DNA from: Papio anubis
Taxonomy: Eukaryota; Chordata; Mammalia; Primates; Cercopithecidae
Reading direction: 5' to 3'
DNA length: 64,000 nt
Assembly: GCF_008728515.1 (NCBI RefSeq)
Contig: NC_044976.1
Location: 31,457,376 to 31,521,375 of the forward strand
Shown here: positions 13,301 through 22,693 of the stretch, in pieces
How positions within the stretch are numbered: the stretch's first letter is position 1
How the letters are laid out: each line of letters starts with the position of its first letter
Translations under genes and position numbers: made by a program
Notes under the pieces: model-generated
What the model was told of the DNA's origin: nothing
Seen by the model: the letters and a program-made list of their open reading frames with translations, nothing else
Database searches by the model: none

Positions 13301-16300
13301 ACAAGTGCCCACATCCTGGCTGTGAGAAGGCTTTCACTCAGCTCTCCAACCTCCAGGTGAGTGCCTGCCTGCCTCCTGCCCACCAGGTGGCTTGGTGCCC
13401 CCGCCACCCCCACAAGGGAGCGTGGGAAGGGGGTGGGGCAGGGGAGCCCTGTTCCTCTCCTGACCCCCTGCTGTGCCCCCACAGTCTCACCAGCGCCAGC
13501 ACAACAAGGACAAGCCCTACAAGTGTCCCAACTGCTACCGGGCCTACTCGGACTCCGCCTCCCTGCAGATCCACCTCTCGGCCCATGCCATCAAGCACGC
13601 CAAGGCCTACTGCTGCAGCATGTGTGGGCGGGCCTACACCTCGGTGAGTGCCAGTCAGCCTGTGCCCTGCCCCAGGGGAGCCACTTCCTCTTCCAGGCCT
13701 CAGCTGCTTCCCCCTCTTTAGATCTGTGCCGACTCTTCCCATTTTCCAGACAAAGAAATTGAGACCTAGAGAAGGGAAGTGACTCCCTGAGATCACAGGG
13801 AAGAGTAGAACCAGGGCTTTTGCTTCCCACTTCTGGTTTCAGCTACCCCAGGCCAAGCCCCTAGCCTTCTGCTCACCTTTAGCCTGAGTCTCCAAGGCCC
13901 TGGAACACTCACGGCAGTGGCAGGAGGCTTTTCACCTGTTCTGCAGAGCTACAGAGAGAGAAGGGCCTTCCTGTCACCCAGGAAGCTGCAACCACCATTA
14001 CGGCCACAAGGTGGCGCAGTGACGTCCACAGCCACCCTCATCTCAGGAAAGGCCTGAGCCGCCCAGAAAGCTCAGAGCATTCAGCCCCCATCCCTGGGTG
14101 GGAATTTCCCCAAACGAGGGCCTTTCGGCACCCAGAACTACCATTCACCCCCAGGCGAGTCACTTGAGTGTGGGCTTCTGGTCGATTTAATATTCTAGTT
14201 AACAGACCCCATATCCCCAACATAGAGGTCACTGAGCCTCAGTTTCCTCATCTGTCAAATGGATGAACTCACAGGGCTGTTGGCTGGCACAGTGGTGCCA
14301 AATCAACCTGAGCTAGTACCATTATTTATTCACTCAGTCTTTACTAAACACTTCTGCCTGGTGCTTGGGCATTGGGATGATGAGCCAGACAGACCTATTT
14401 TTTGCCCCCGGGGAAGTTAAGAACTACTGTTGGAGACAAGTATTAAACAAGTGCACACGTAATTGTTTGATGGGAAATTGTGTAACTGCTGTAAAGCAGA
14501 GCCTCTCGGCCCTAGTCCAGATGGACATTTGGGCCGGACCTTTCCACTGTAGGCGCTGGCCTGCGCGTGGCAGGGCTCTGAGCAGCATTCCAGGCCTCCA
14601 CCCACTAGATGCCAGTAGCAACCCCTCCCCAAGTGGTGACAGCCACAGAATGTCTCCAGGGAGGACACAGAGGGGCTGAGCTGCAGGGCCATGCTGTCCT
14701 GCATTCTGGAGTGCTGCATCCTGGGGGACAGCATGGCCCTGAAACTCTGCCCCTCTGTGTCCTCCCTGAGAACTCCTTCTGTCCCTGCCACTCCTGTGTT
14801 CTCATCCTGGCTCTTTGTCCCTGGGGGGGAAAATCGCCTCAATTGAGAACCACTGTGATAAAAGTGTGTTTTGAAAGACAGCAGGGAGGACTCAATGGAG
14901 CTGGGAAGGGGGGTGAGTCCAGATTGACCACCTGGGGGAGTACCACTTAGATGAAGCCTTGAAGGATAATTGGATGAGGAAGAGAAAGAGGGGAAAGAAG
15001 CTTCCATGCCCTCAGAGGGGAACACTGAGTGCAAACTCCCTGAGGTGGAACAAACTTGGCATGTTACAAGAACTCAAAGGAAATTAGGTCAGTTGGGGCC
15101 TTGGGGCTCTGTTAGGAAAGTCTGGATATTTTTTGAGGTGAAATGGGAAGCCATAGGGAGGGGACTGTCAGGGAGGTTTGTTTGTTTGTTTGTTTTTTGG
15201 TATATTTTAGAGACGGGGTCTTGCTATGTTGCCCAGTCTGGAATCAAAATCCTGGGCTCAAGGAATCTTCCTGCTTCAACCTCCAGAATAACTGGGGCTA
15301 CAGGTTGTGCCACTGTGCCTGGCAGGGAAGGTATTTTTGCAAGGTCACTCTGGCTGGAGGGAGTTCATGGATTGTAGGTGGGGTCGTTGGCAGTACTTGT
15401 CAGGTGCCAGTTAGGGCTGCCACTTGCTAAGTGCTGAGTCTGTAACATGTATTCTTCCCTGAAGTTCAAAGGGCAGAGGAGGATCAAGAGGCAAAGAGGA
15501 CAGAATCTGCAGGGAAAAGGGCTCCAAAGGGGTGAGCGGGAGCCCCTGCTTGGCTAGCTGATCTCCAGTCAGTCCCTGCCTCTCTCCAATGCTCAAGTTT
15601 TCCATAACCTCCTGTACCATCAACCAATCCTGCCTCATCCATACTCCTATTTTTTGAAGTACAATACAGACATCATACTATTTATAAAAATTTCACTTTG
15701 TCTCTAATGATAAAGTCTCCTTTTCTGAGCATATCCACAATACCTTTGGAATACCAAAAAGTAATTAACCAAAGTCCTTATCATCAAATACTCAAACACC
15801 CATTCAGCACTGACATTTTCATTTGTCTCATGAATGCCATGATTGGGTATATTTACATTATTTTTATTTTTTTAAATCGAGATGGAGTCTCGCTCCATCC
15901 CCAGGCTGGAGTACAGTGGCGCAGTCTCGGCTCACTGCAACATCTGCCTCTCAGGTTCAAGCGATTCTCCTGCCTCAGCCTCCCGAGTAGCTAGGAATAT
16001 AGGCGCATGCTACCACGCCCGGCTATGCTTTTGTATTTTTAGTAGAGACAGGATTTCACCATGTTGGCCAGGCTGGTCTCGAACTCCTGACCTCAGATGA
16101 TCCACCCGCCTTGGTCTCCCAAAGTGCTGGGATTATAAGCATGAGCCACCGCGCCCGGCCTACATTATTCTTTTTAGATCAAGATCCAAATAAGATTCCT
16201 ACATCATAGTGGGCCAGTATATCTTTTAATCTCTAGGTCCCCTTACCCCCACTTTTTTTTTTATTCAACTGAAGAATAGTTTCCTAGCTAGGAATTTGCG

Positions 16301-17389
16301 GGTTGCTTCCCTCTGGTATTGGATAGCGTGTTGCCACCACATTTGAGGGCTTCCTCTGCTGGGTTCTGAGCATATTGAGGTCTGAGGTCAAGGAGCGGCA
16401 TGTAGGAGTACCGCCTCTGCGTCTGGCAAAGGCAGTTGGAAGGACGTGGCTTAGTGTGAGAGCTTCTGGGCCTGCAGTGAGCCCTGGGTCACAGCCTCAC
16501 CTGCCCAGTCCTGGTGCCTTAGGTCAGATCCAGCAGAGCCAGTGGAGGACATGATAGTACCCACCTGTAGTCCCAGCTACTCGGAGCGCTGAGGTGGGAG
16601 AACTGCTTGAGCCCAGGAGGTTGAGGCTGCAGTGAGCTGTGATTGTGCCACAGCATTCCAGCCTGGGCGACACAGTGAGACCTTAAAAAAAGAAAAAGAA
16701 GGAAAGGAAATGTAGAGACTAGGGCAGGAGTGGACCTTCAACCCTTACTCCATGCTAAGGGCTTGATCTCTGTCACCAGAGCAACCTGTTGAGGTTGTTC
16801 CTCCCCCATGCCTGCTTACAGAGGAGGAAACAGGCTCAGAGAGACACGATGACTTGTCCAAGTTCTCACCACTAAGAAACAGCAGAGCTAGGCTCATGCC
16901 CAGTCCTGCTGCCTGACTGTCACTGGGATCACCAGCCAGATGCAGGCACTGTGCTCCACTGGGCCGACAGGGCTGAGGTTCAGCCAGTATACCCAGCTAC
17001 AGCCCGGTGGCAAGGGGCTGGGGACCTGGCCCTGGGGAGCCACAGGTGGGCACTGCTGAGGGGCGAACTCTCTAGCCAGCACTCACCCTTGGCAGCAGTG
17101 CAGTGTCTCTAGAACCAATGGCCGATGCCTGACTGACCCTGCGAAGCTGTGGCTGTCCTCCACCCTCTGGACCGCCTACCAAGAGCCCTCCAGTGGCTGC
17201 TGGTGGGAACTGCAGCCTCTTCTCCCTCCCTTGCTGGTGGTTCCCTGTTCTGAATCTCACCCCTGCCCACAGGAGACCTACCTGATGAAGCACATGTCCA
17301 AACACACGGTGGTGGAGCACCTGGTGAGCCATCACTCACCCCAGAGGACGGAGTCCCCCGGCATCCCGGTGCGAATCTCTCTCATCTGA
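1024..17389 (+). CDS. ZNF362: ZNF362, C2H2 zinc-finger protein (3' five coding exons, gene starts left of window)
   Basis: Spliced CDS join(1024-1357, 2491-2715, 13278-13356, 13485-13643, 17273-17389); all introns are GT-AG and the reading frame is kept across every junction. Seen: a Ser/Thr/Gly-rich stretch, then a basic KSERGRKKIK segment resembling a nuclear localisation signal, then six C2H2 fingers with TGEKP-like linkers (for example HTGDRPYKC), then a short tail ending in VRISLI. Finger 4 has C-x4-C spacing; the others have C-x2-C. Two fingers are split by phase-0 introns, unlike single-exon KRAB zinc-finger genes. Known of the family: ZNF362 and its paralogue ZNF384 are nuclear, presumably DNA-binding proteins. 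The exact targets of ZNF362 are not evident from sequence. The N-terminal exons lie outside the window. Identification rests on the finger order, the C-terminal tail and synteny with A3GALT2 and PHC2. Confidence 0.95.
1077..1100 (+). repeat. In-frame hexanucleotide repeat encoding (Gly-Thr)4
   Basis: Four consecutive GGNACN hexamers (GGCACA, GGCACG, GGCACG, GGTACC) encode four Gly-Thr dipeptides in the low-complexity part of ZNF362. The array is short but could vary in length in frame. Confidence 0.8.
1688..1997 (+). mobile_element. Alu with target-site duplication
   Basis: Full-length plus-strand Alu with an AAC/ACC-rich tail. It is flanked by a 15-16 bp duplication, agaatcacctgaagag, at about 1672-1687 and 1998-2013. 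Confidence 0.92.
2491..2715 (+). CDS. ZNF362: ZNF362 coding exon: zinc fingers 1-2 and most of finger 3
   Basis: The acceptor is tgctccgcag|GTGTAAG; the donor is ACCAG|GTGAGT. The 225-bp exon completes the split Arg and then encodes finger 1 (CKVCPLTFF...HSKSH), finger 2 (CPHCSKSF...HLRIH) and finger 3 (CSYCDKSF...HTR). The next exon begins with the IHTG linker, so the last zinc-binding histidine of finger 3 lies across the junction. Confidence 0.95.
2870..3235. mobile_element. L2 fragment (probable)
   Basis: Resembles L2 3' sequence (ccaggaagccctccctgatt, later cttgaaggcaagagc). Ancient and diverged. Confidence 0.4.
3265..3425. mobile_element. L2 fragment (probable)
   Basis: Contains the typical L2 phrases gatacagcaaggaacaaaac and cttcatggggcatacagtct. 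Confidence 0.45.
3437..3740 (+). mobile_element. Alu with target-site duplication
   Basis: Full plus-strand Alu (ggctgggcgcggtggctc) with a poly-A tail. The duplication aaaagtttgtg occurs just before 3437 and again after the tail. Confidence 0.92.
4048..4189 (-). mobile_element. 5'-truncated Alu with target-site duplication
   Basis: Partial minus-strand Alu, about 140 bp, with a degenerate T/G tail. Flanked by perfect 11-bp repeats agaagggctct at 4037-4047 and 4190-4200. Confidence 0.88.
4352..4651 (+). mobile_element. Alu
   Basis: Full plus-strand Alu, diverged, with an A-rich tail (aaaagaaaaaataaaataaa). Confidence 0.88.
4942..4962. repeat. (GT)n microsatellite
   Basis: About ten GT dinucleotides; likely length-variable. 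Confidence 0.85.
6071..6363 (+). mobile_element. Alu
   Basis: Full plus-strand Alu beginning ggctggcgcggtggctcacg and ending in an A-rich tail. Confidence 0.9.
6698..7010 (+). mobile_element. Alu
   Basis: Full plus-strand Alu with an (AAAC)-rich tail. Confidence 0.9.
7108..7127. promoter_or_regulatory. Overlapping octamer (POU) motifs
   Basis: Two overlapping ATTTGCAT octamers (reverse of ATGCAAAT) at 7108 and 7114, plus a near-octamer at 7120, formed by a 6-bp repeat. Possible POU-factor site, or chance in a short repeat. Confidence 0.35.
8187..8431 (+). mobile_element. 5'-truncated Alu with target-site duplication
   Basis: Plus-strand Alu lacking its head, with a tail of (AAAC)n and (AACC)n. 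The flanks cattgttttggg and cattgttctggg match at 11 of 12 bases. Confidence 0.85.
9070..9165 (-). mobile_element. MIR fragment
   Basis: Reverse MIR core: gaaactgaggctcaggg and cccaaggtcacccagctaag. Confidence 0.6.
9385..9681 (+). mobile_element. Alu with target-site duplication
   Basis: Full plus-strand Alu; the duplication (g)agagtgaccacc-like sequence lies at 9371-9384 (gaggagtgaccacc) and 9682-9694 (aagagtgaccacc). Confidence 0.9.
10503..10523. repeat. (GTCA)5 short tandem repeat
   Basis: Five consecutive GTCA units. Confidence 0.8.
12355..12485. mobile_element. L2 fragment (probable)
   Basis: Contains the L2-like phrase atacctagcacagtgcctgg and a nearby gaatgaatgag end. Confidence 0.4.
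12495..12690 (-). mobile_element. MIR
   Basis: Reverse MIR: tttacatgcattatctgatg, then gatgaggaaactgatgctca and ccaaggtcacccagttggt. It runs into the segment that recurs inverted at 14.7 kb. Confidence 0.65.
12668..12753 (+). repeat. Segment with an inverted copy at 14726-14811
   Basis: 86 bp that align over the full length, without gaps, to the reverse complement of 14726-14811, with about 11 mismatches (87% identity). The part from 12715 also matches 14661-14708 in direct orientation. Confidence 0.8.
13278..13356 (+). CDS. ZNF362: ZNF362 coding exon: linker and first part of zinc finger 4
   Basis: The acceptor is cattgcag; the donor is CTCCAG|GTGAGT. The 79-bp exon encodes the IHTGDRPYKC linker and the finger-4 knuckle, which has C-x4-C spacing (CPHPGC), up to SNLQ. 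The helix and histidines of finger 4 come from the next exon. Confidence 0.93.
13485..13643 (+). CDS. ZNF362: ZNF362 coding exon: end of finger 4, finger 5, start of finger 6
   Basis: This 159-bp, phase-0 exon follows an intron of only 128 bp. It supplies SHQRQH of finger 4, all of finger 5 (CPNCYRAYSD...HLSAH) and the finger-6 knuckle (CSMCGRAYTS). The donor is TCG|GTGAGT. Confidence 0.93.
13720..13825 (-). mobile_element. MIR fragment
   Basis: Reverse MIR-like: cccattttccagacaaagaa and a diverged gtgactccctgagatcacag. Confidence 0.5.
14225..14285 (+). mobile_element. MIR fragment
   Basis: Forward MIR core: gagcctcagtttcctcatct followed by gtcaaatggatg. Confidence 0.5.
14497..14855. mobile_element. 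MER5-like hAT-Charlie element, split by an insertion at about 14659-14818
   Basis: The left part (14497-14658) reads like MER5A (gatggacatttgggccgg, ctagatgccagtagcaaccc). The right part (14819-14855) resumes with ccctggggggaaaatcgcc and attgagaaccactg. About 160 bp of foreign sequence sits between them. Confidence 0.6.
14659..14766. repeat. Inverted repeat (hairpin), 41-bp arms, 26-bp loop
   Basis: Arms 14659-14699 and 14726-14766 are reverse complements at 38 of 41 positions; the loop is 14700-14725. It lies inside the MER5-like element and is built from the 12.7-kb segment. Confidence 0.85.
15179..15324 (-). mobile_element. Alu monomer fragment
   Basis: Minus-strand Alu-like sequence of about 145 bp with a (GTTT)n tail. 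Very diverged, possibly a free monomer. Confidence 0.7.
15864..16159 (-). mobile_element. Alu with target-site duplication
   Basis: Full minus-strand Alu; tacattattttt at its left and tacattattcttt at its right mark the duplication. Confidence 0.9.
16546..16710 (+). mobile_element. Partial Alu (right arm)
   Basis: Plus-strand Alu right arm (cacctgtagtcccagctact) with an A/G-rich tail. Confidence 0.75.
16780..16905 (-). mobile_element. MIR fragment
   Basis: Reverse MIR: gaggaggaaacaggctcaga and gacttgtccaagttctcacc. Confidence 0.55.
17273..17389 (+). CDS. ZNF362: ZNF362 terminal coding exon with stop codon
   Basis: The acceptor is cctgcccacag. The exon starts with ETYLMKHMSKH, the helix of finger 6, continues with a His/Val-rich and then Ser/Pro-rich tail, and ends in VRISLI followed by TGA at 17387-17389. 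Confidence 0.95.
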   Translation, partial: ETYLMKHMSKHTVVEHLVSHHSPQRTESPGIPVRISLI

Positions 17390-17675
17390 GCCCACTGGAG
17401 GCGCCGCCCCACCCGGCCCACTGGCAGACACAGACCCAGGCAGCACCAGGCCCCAGCTCCCTCCAGGGGCCCTCCAGGAACCACCAGGCTCTCTCACCAC
17501 CTTCCCAACCTTCCAGAAAGCTTGGTCCGCAGAAGTCCTGCCTGGTCCAGTCCAGGGGCGGCCAGGCCAACTGCAAGATTCTGGACTGTTTTGGTGGCAT
17601 CCAAAGACGATCTCAGAGCACTTTGAACCTCTCTGTTGAGTTTTCTTTTTGTTCCCCACCCTTCACTTGCTTCAC

Positions 17676-17697
17676 TTTTTTTTTTTTTTTTTTTTTT
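17676..17697 (+). repeat. T22 run in the ZNF362 3'UTR
   Basis: Long U-tract in the mRNA. No Alu sequence is attached, so it is a stand-alone homopolymer. Confidence 0.8.
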
Positions 17698-18820
17698 CGT
17701 TTTTTTAAGTTTGTTTTGGAAATAACAGAAAAGATATTTATTGGCCAGGAAGTTGGTGCTGCTAAGACCGAGAAATTTAAAGAATCGGACAGATGGACGC
17801 AGAGAACCAGAGGGCAGTGTGGGACCTTCTCTTGCCATGGCCTCAGGTCTTGAGGGAAGGCTCAGGCCTGGGTTTCTGGACTGCAAAGGGGACCCCCAGG
17901 TGGGAGGGGCAGGAAGCAGCCGGAGTGAGCCCTTCGCCCCTGAGTGCCTGGCTCGCACCTCGAGCTGTGCCCCAGGCATCACTGAGCAGAGGGGTGCAGC
18001 AGCTTCAGGAGGCAGAAATGAGAGGGGCGGGAGATCCACAGGACCAAAGGGTGCAGTGATGGGCTGGGTGGCGGGCCCAGGGAAACGGGGTGGGGATGGG
18101 CTGGGTAAGACCTGGCCCTCCCCTGCTGCCCTGAAGACCACCCCAGTCTACCTCGGTGCTGGCCAGGAAACCTTTCGGCTACCTCTCCCACCATGCCAGA
18201 CTGTGGGCAGGGGGATGGGGAGGGAGTGGGCCTGGGGCTGGGACCTCCCTCCAGAATTTCCTCCAGATGGGGGCAGTGCCCAGGGAGGGGTTATTTGTCT
18301 TCCCTGCCATGGAGTGGGAATCCCCAGCCGAGGCCCTAGGCCCCTCAGCAGGGAAGGGATCCTCGGGGAGGCAGGTCCCAGGAGCAGACCCTGCCCCCAG
18401 CCCCCACAGACACACCCCAATCTGAAAGCCATGCGTGTCCGTGTATATAGGAACCATGTACAGAGCCCGGAGAAGCCCCCTACATCCCCCCGGGAAAAAA
18501 AAAGAAAACTAGACAGAAACTCATCTATATATTCTGTATCTGGAGTTCCGTTTTGAATATTAACTGTGTTATTTTTATACACTTTTTAAGCCTTAACTCG
18601 CCATTGATTTACCAGTTTAACGTTTCCTGGGGTTTCTTTTCCCATGGGGTTCTCTGCCCCCACCCCCAGCCCTTTGTTTGACTTGCGTCGTCTGATACTC
18701 AGTATTGTAGCTTTTTGTCCGCATGTTACTCCCTGTAAATACGCTGTTATACATACTGTTAACACCCCTTTGCTTTTTCTATGGGACCTCCAGGCCACCA
18801 TATTTAGAACTAGTTACCTT

Positions 18821-18826
18821 ATTAAA
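18821..18826 (+). terminator. Possible upstream poly(A) signal ATTAAA (ZNF362)
   Basis: ATTAAA variant about 220 bp upstream of the canonical signal, followed by an A-rich stretch. It could give a slightly shorter 3'UTR. Weak evidence. Confidence 0.35.
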
Positions 18827-19041
18827 AAAGAAAAAACAGTCTGTTGGCTTCTCAGTCTGCATCTTGGAGGCAGGGAGGTGAGGGCAGGTGCCCCTCAGAC
18901 ACTTCAGGAAGGTAGTTTGCATTCTATTTTAAAAAGGGGGTGGGGAGCAAATGAAAATCAAATGTAGGGGGAAAACACTAAAGGGGGCAAGAAACAAAGG
19001 AATTACAAACCCTCTGCTCTTTGTATTTCTCTGTTGTGAAG

Positions 19042-19047
19042 AATAAA
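19042..19047 (+). terminator. ZNF362: Canonical poly(A) signal AATAAA (ZNF362)
   Basis: AATAAA followed within about 20-40 bp by a GT-rich element (ggcagtggtgtttggcgtg), the usual arrangement for cleavage and polyadenylation. It marks the end of ZNF362 near 19065. Confidence 0.8.
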
Positions 19048-19891
19048 CTGTACCTGCACCCGGGTGGCAGTGGTGTTTGGCGTGCTCTGTGCGAGGGCAG
19101 GGCTGGGGGGCACCTTTCCATTGCTCCTCTCCCCTCCCCCGCCCCCCAGACTTGGAGAAGGAAGGAAGTGGCCTCCCTGTGGGCTGGCCTCACTCCAGGT
19201 GCTGAACTGAGTGCTTTATGTTGATTGCCTCACAACTCCCTAAGAAGTGGGCAGCAAACCAAGAGAGGCTCTTTGCTAAGGATCATGCTCCAGTATAGTG
19301 GCAGTGATATAAATTGACCCAGCATTACCTAGTTCTGGAGCCTTTTTGGATGTATTAGGTCTACCAGTCTCACTTCCACTGCTCCCTGAGGGGCACCCCA
19401 CCCATCTATGGGGGTCCATCATGAGTGCCTGATTTGTGGAAGTGATTCTAGGGATTGGAGGGGGAGTCCAAGATGTCCTTGTCATATATTTTTTTTCCCA
19501 TGGGGGTCAATGTTTTGACTGCCTAGGAAGGAAATTTAGTAATTAATTCCCCAAAAGTTTATCAAGTCTGGCCCTGTGGAAGCACTGTGAGGGAGAGAGA
19601 AGTGACTACCATGGAGGTCATCATCGGGAACTAATTTCCCTGAGTCCTCACAGTCCTCATGTGTCCAGACTTGGCTGCAAAATGATAGAAAGTCCAATCC
19701 AAACAAGGATGTATTGGTTTATGTAACAGGACAGTGGTCAGGCCACCTTCAGGACTCAAAGGATGTATCTCTAGCTCTCCACTCTGTTCTGAGTCAGCTT
19801 CAGCCTGAGGCTCCTGTGGGGTCAGCAGTTCTAGTCTTACAGTCCCCAGGTTTCCAGCAATCAAGCCTCTGTCTCTCTGACAAAAGCCTCA

Positions 19892-20585
19892 GTGTCTTCA
19901 TCCATTTTATGCTGCTATAACAGTATATCACGAACTCAGTAATTTATAATGAAAAGAAATTTCATTCTGTTCATGAAAAATTCCAGTCTCATAGTTCTGG
20001 AGGTTGGGAAGTCCAAGAGCATGGTGCCAGCATCTGGTGAGGGCCTTCATGCCATGTCATCTCATGCCAGAAGGCAGAAGAGCAAGAGAGGGTGAGGCCA
20101 GGCTTGGTGGCTCATGCTTGTAATCTCAGCACTTTGGGAAGTCAAAGCAGGAGGATCACTTGAGTCCAGGAGTTTGAGGCCAGACTGGGCAACATAGGGA
20201 GACCTTGTCTCTACAAAAAAACCAAAACCAAACAAACAAAAAAACAAAGCCAGGTATGGTGCTGCATGCGCCTGTAGTCCCAGCTACTTCAGAGGCTGAG
20301 GTGAGAGGATTGCTTGAGCCTGGAAGGTCAGGGCTGCGGGGAGCCGTGATTGCACCATTTGCACTCCAGACTGGGAGACAGAACAAGGTCCATCTCAAAA
20401 AGAGGTTGAGAGTGAGAAAAATGGAACTCGAAGCCTCATATCCTTTTATAATCAGCATTAATCCATTCATGAGGGTGGAGCCCTCATGACCCAACACCTC
20501 CCACTAGGCTCCAGCTCCCAGCACTGTTGCACTGGGGGTTGTTTCCAACACGTGTTTTTTTGGGGGGCCACATTCAAACCATAGC
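19892..20585 (-). mobile_element. MaLR solo LTR (MST-type), split by an Alu
   Basis: Reverse-strand LTR: the left part has tgctgctataacagtatatc and ggttgggaagtccaagagc, the right part has ccattcatgagggtggagcc and cacattcaaaccatagc. An Alu at 20096-20400 separates them. It is a relic of an ancient retrovirus-like element with no coding sequence. Confidence 0.65.
20096..20400 (+). mobile_element. Alu nested in the MaLR LTR
   Basis: Plus-strand Alu; the flanks agagggtgag and agaggttgag are the target duplication made in the LTR. Confidence 0.88.
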
Positions 20586-21469
20586 GCCCAGCAAGTCTAA
20601 TTGGGTCTTCCTGGTTCTAACTGGATCATGTTGTGTGCTTGTTTTGCTTGGGTCTAGGGCCCATGCTCTCAGCCTGGAGTACAGGGTGAAGCCCTCACGT
20701 GCTTCACTTTCTGAAGCACAAGAGGTTCCACTAAGAGGAAACCAGAGTGTGTTACTAGCAGAAGAGGAAATGAATGTGTTGTAGCGAAGAACCAGCATAT
20801 TTTCAGTAATGTCAGGGGCCTCATCTCTTTCTCTGAAATTGACCTCCCATAGCCTGCTTTGCCATGAAAGGATGGGCTCTGGCAGCCATATTTGTGTCAC
20901 ATGACCCCATTGTAGCCACAGCCGATTGGCCAGGGTGGACACCTGACTCAGAGACTTGATACATAGGTGCAGTCAGTGGTGCATAATGGCTGTCCTGATT
21001 CATGTGAGAAAATTGTGCACACCTCTTCCAAGCTCTGCATTCAGTGAGTATGGGTAGCTTGAAATCAGCCACGGTGGGATTTACACCATGGATATTGGCA
21101 AACACTATAAATCAGGGCTTTCTTTTTCCCCAGTCAACTGCTAGACATATACCAGCACACCACTGGATGGAGCTGACTCTCCTTGTCAGATTCTCTATTC
21201 CATGAATTAGGAACAAGTTAGGAGATGGTGGGTACCTTAACTGGAAAACCCTATAGACTGTGGTTTGGGGTGACTGTGTTGAGCTGGATACAAGCAGAAG
21301 AACAAAGCCAGCAGAGAAAGAGCAGAAATGGACCAAGGAGACCAACAGCTAGTGGTAACCTCTGTTCCTGTCAGAACCTTCATCCTCTGGCTATGTTTAA
21401 TTTCCTGTTTGTTCTCACTTCAGTGAATTTAAGTTGCTAGTGGTATGACATTGCATTAGTTACTAAATC

Positions 21470-21600
21470 TGTGCCTGATTTCCTCATATGTAAAATGAGG
21501 TAAACAGTAGTAACCAACTTACAGTATGGATGTGAGTATTAAATGAATCAATATCTGTCTAATGTTTAGAACTGGCACATTGTAAGACCCAATATATGTC
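21470..21600 (+). mobile_element. MIR fragment
   Basis: Forward MIR: gatttcctcatatgtaaaat, then gtgagtattaaatgaatcaa and aactggcacattgtaagacc. Confidence 0.55.
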
Positions 21601-22140
21601 CATATCCTTATTGCTGTTATTTGCCTTCGCCCTAAGCGATCTATGATCCTTAGGATCAATGATCCCTGACTAAGAGAGCTGAAGATGTTTGGGAATTCCT
21701 AGGGGTGGCATTTGAGCTTGCATGGCAAGGTGGGGTGGCTGGGACAGGTGGAGATTTTGCATGTAACAGTGATGCTCAGGGGACTGAGTCTGATTTTCAC
21801 CTGCTCACGTGGGGAGTGTGTGAGTGCCACCGTCCCTGGGGGAGCCTCAGGATAGGTGCTGAGGACAGTGTTGATGGTAATGGAGACAGCTGCAGAAGGA
21901 GCTTTAGCCCTCTTGTTATTCCTGCTTCAGATCCAAGTCCCTCCGTGCCCACCCCCGCAACCCCTCCTTAGGTCTCTGGGTGTACTAGGAGGGGAGCCAT
22001 TCCCAAGGGTTGCCTGCCCTGCAGCTTCCCGGAACCCCTCCCTCCTCAAGAAGATCTCCAACAGCGCAAGGCTGCCTCCAGCCCACGCCTTGGAAGCTCC
22101 TGAGCACTCCATTTATTCCCCCTTTAAAACAGAAATGACT

Positions 22141-22438
22141 GGCTGGGTGCAGTGGCTCATGCCTGGAATCCCAGCACTTCGGGAGGCCAAGGCAAGTGGA
22201 TCCCTTGAGCCCAGGAGTTTGAGACAGCCTGGGCAACATGGTGAAACCCTGCCTCTACAAAAAACAAACAAAAAGCCTGGTGTGGTGGTGCATGCCTGTA
22301 GTCCCAGCTACTTGGGAGGCTGAGGTGGGAGGATCACCGGAGCCCAGGGATGTTGAGGCTGCAGTGAGCCATGATCACATCCACTGCACTCCAGCCTGGG
22401 CAACAGAGTGAGATGCTGTCTCAAAAACAAACAAAAAA
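22141..22438 (+). mobile_element. Alu with target-site duplication
   Basis: Full plus-strand Alu; cagaaatgact precedes it and caggaaatgact follows the tail. Confidence 0.92.
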
Positions 22439-22693
22439 CAGGAAATGACTGTTCTTTGGCAAATCCTTGGCACTCTCTGAACATGCTGGAGAAGGGGGAG
22501 GCAGGGAGAGGAAGGCAAGTTACGTTTTCTAGAGCACCACCACAACCCCTGCAGGGAGGGAGACGGCATCCACATTTCACGCATGAGAAGACTGAGGCCG
22601 GCAAAGGTAAGGAACTTGTCTACCCACACACAGTTAGAAGAAGAGCCGGTTCACATCATCTCTTACTGGCTCATGCTCAGGTATTGAATGGCC

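Larger units (their letters stand above)
13644..17272 (+). other. ZNF362 last intron, 3.6 kb
   Basis: Contains MIR pieces, a MER5-like element carrying an inverted-repeat insertion, one full minus-strand Alu and two partial Alus. No coding exon is seen. Confidence 0.75.
17390..19065 (+). other. ZNF362: ZNF362 3' untranslated region
   Basis: About 1.65 kb from the stop codon to just past the AATAAA at 19042. No Alu is inserted, in contrast to the flanking DNA. It contains a T-run at 17676-17697 that becomes a U-tract in the mRNA. Long open frames here (for example 17741-18556) are downstream of the stop and show no protein features. Confidence 0.85.

Noticed and set aside
17741..18556. 271-codon open frame
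   Set aside because: Entirely in the ZNF362 3'UTR; low complexity and no recognisable family.
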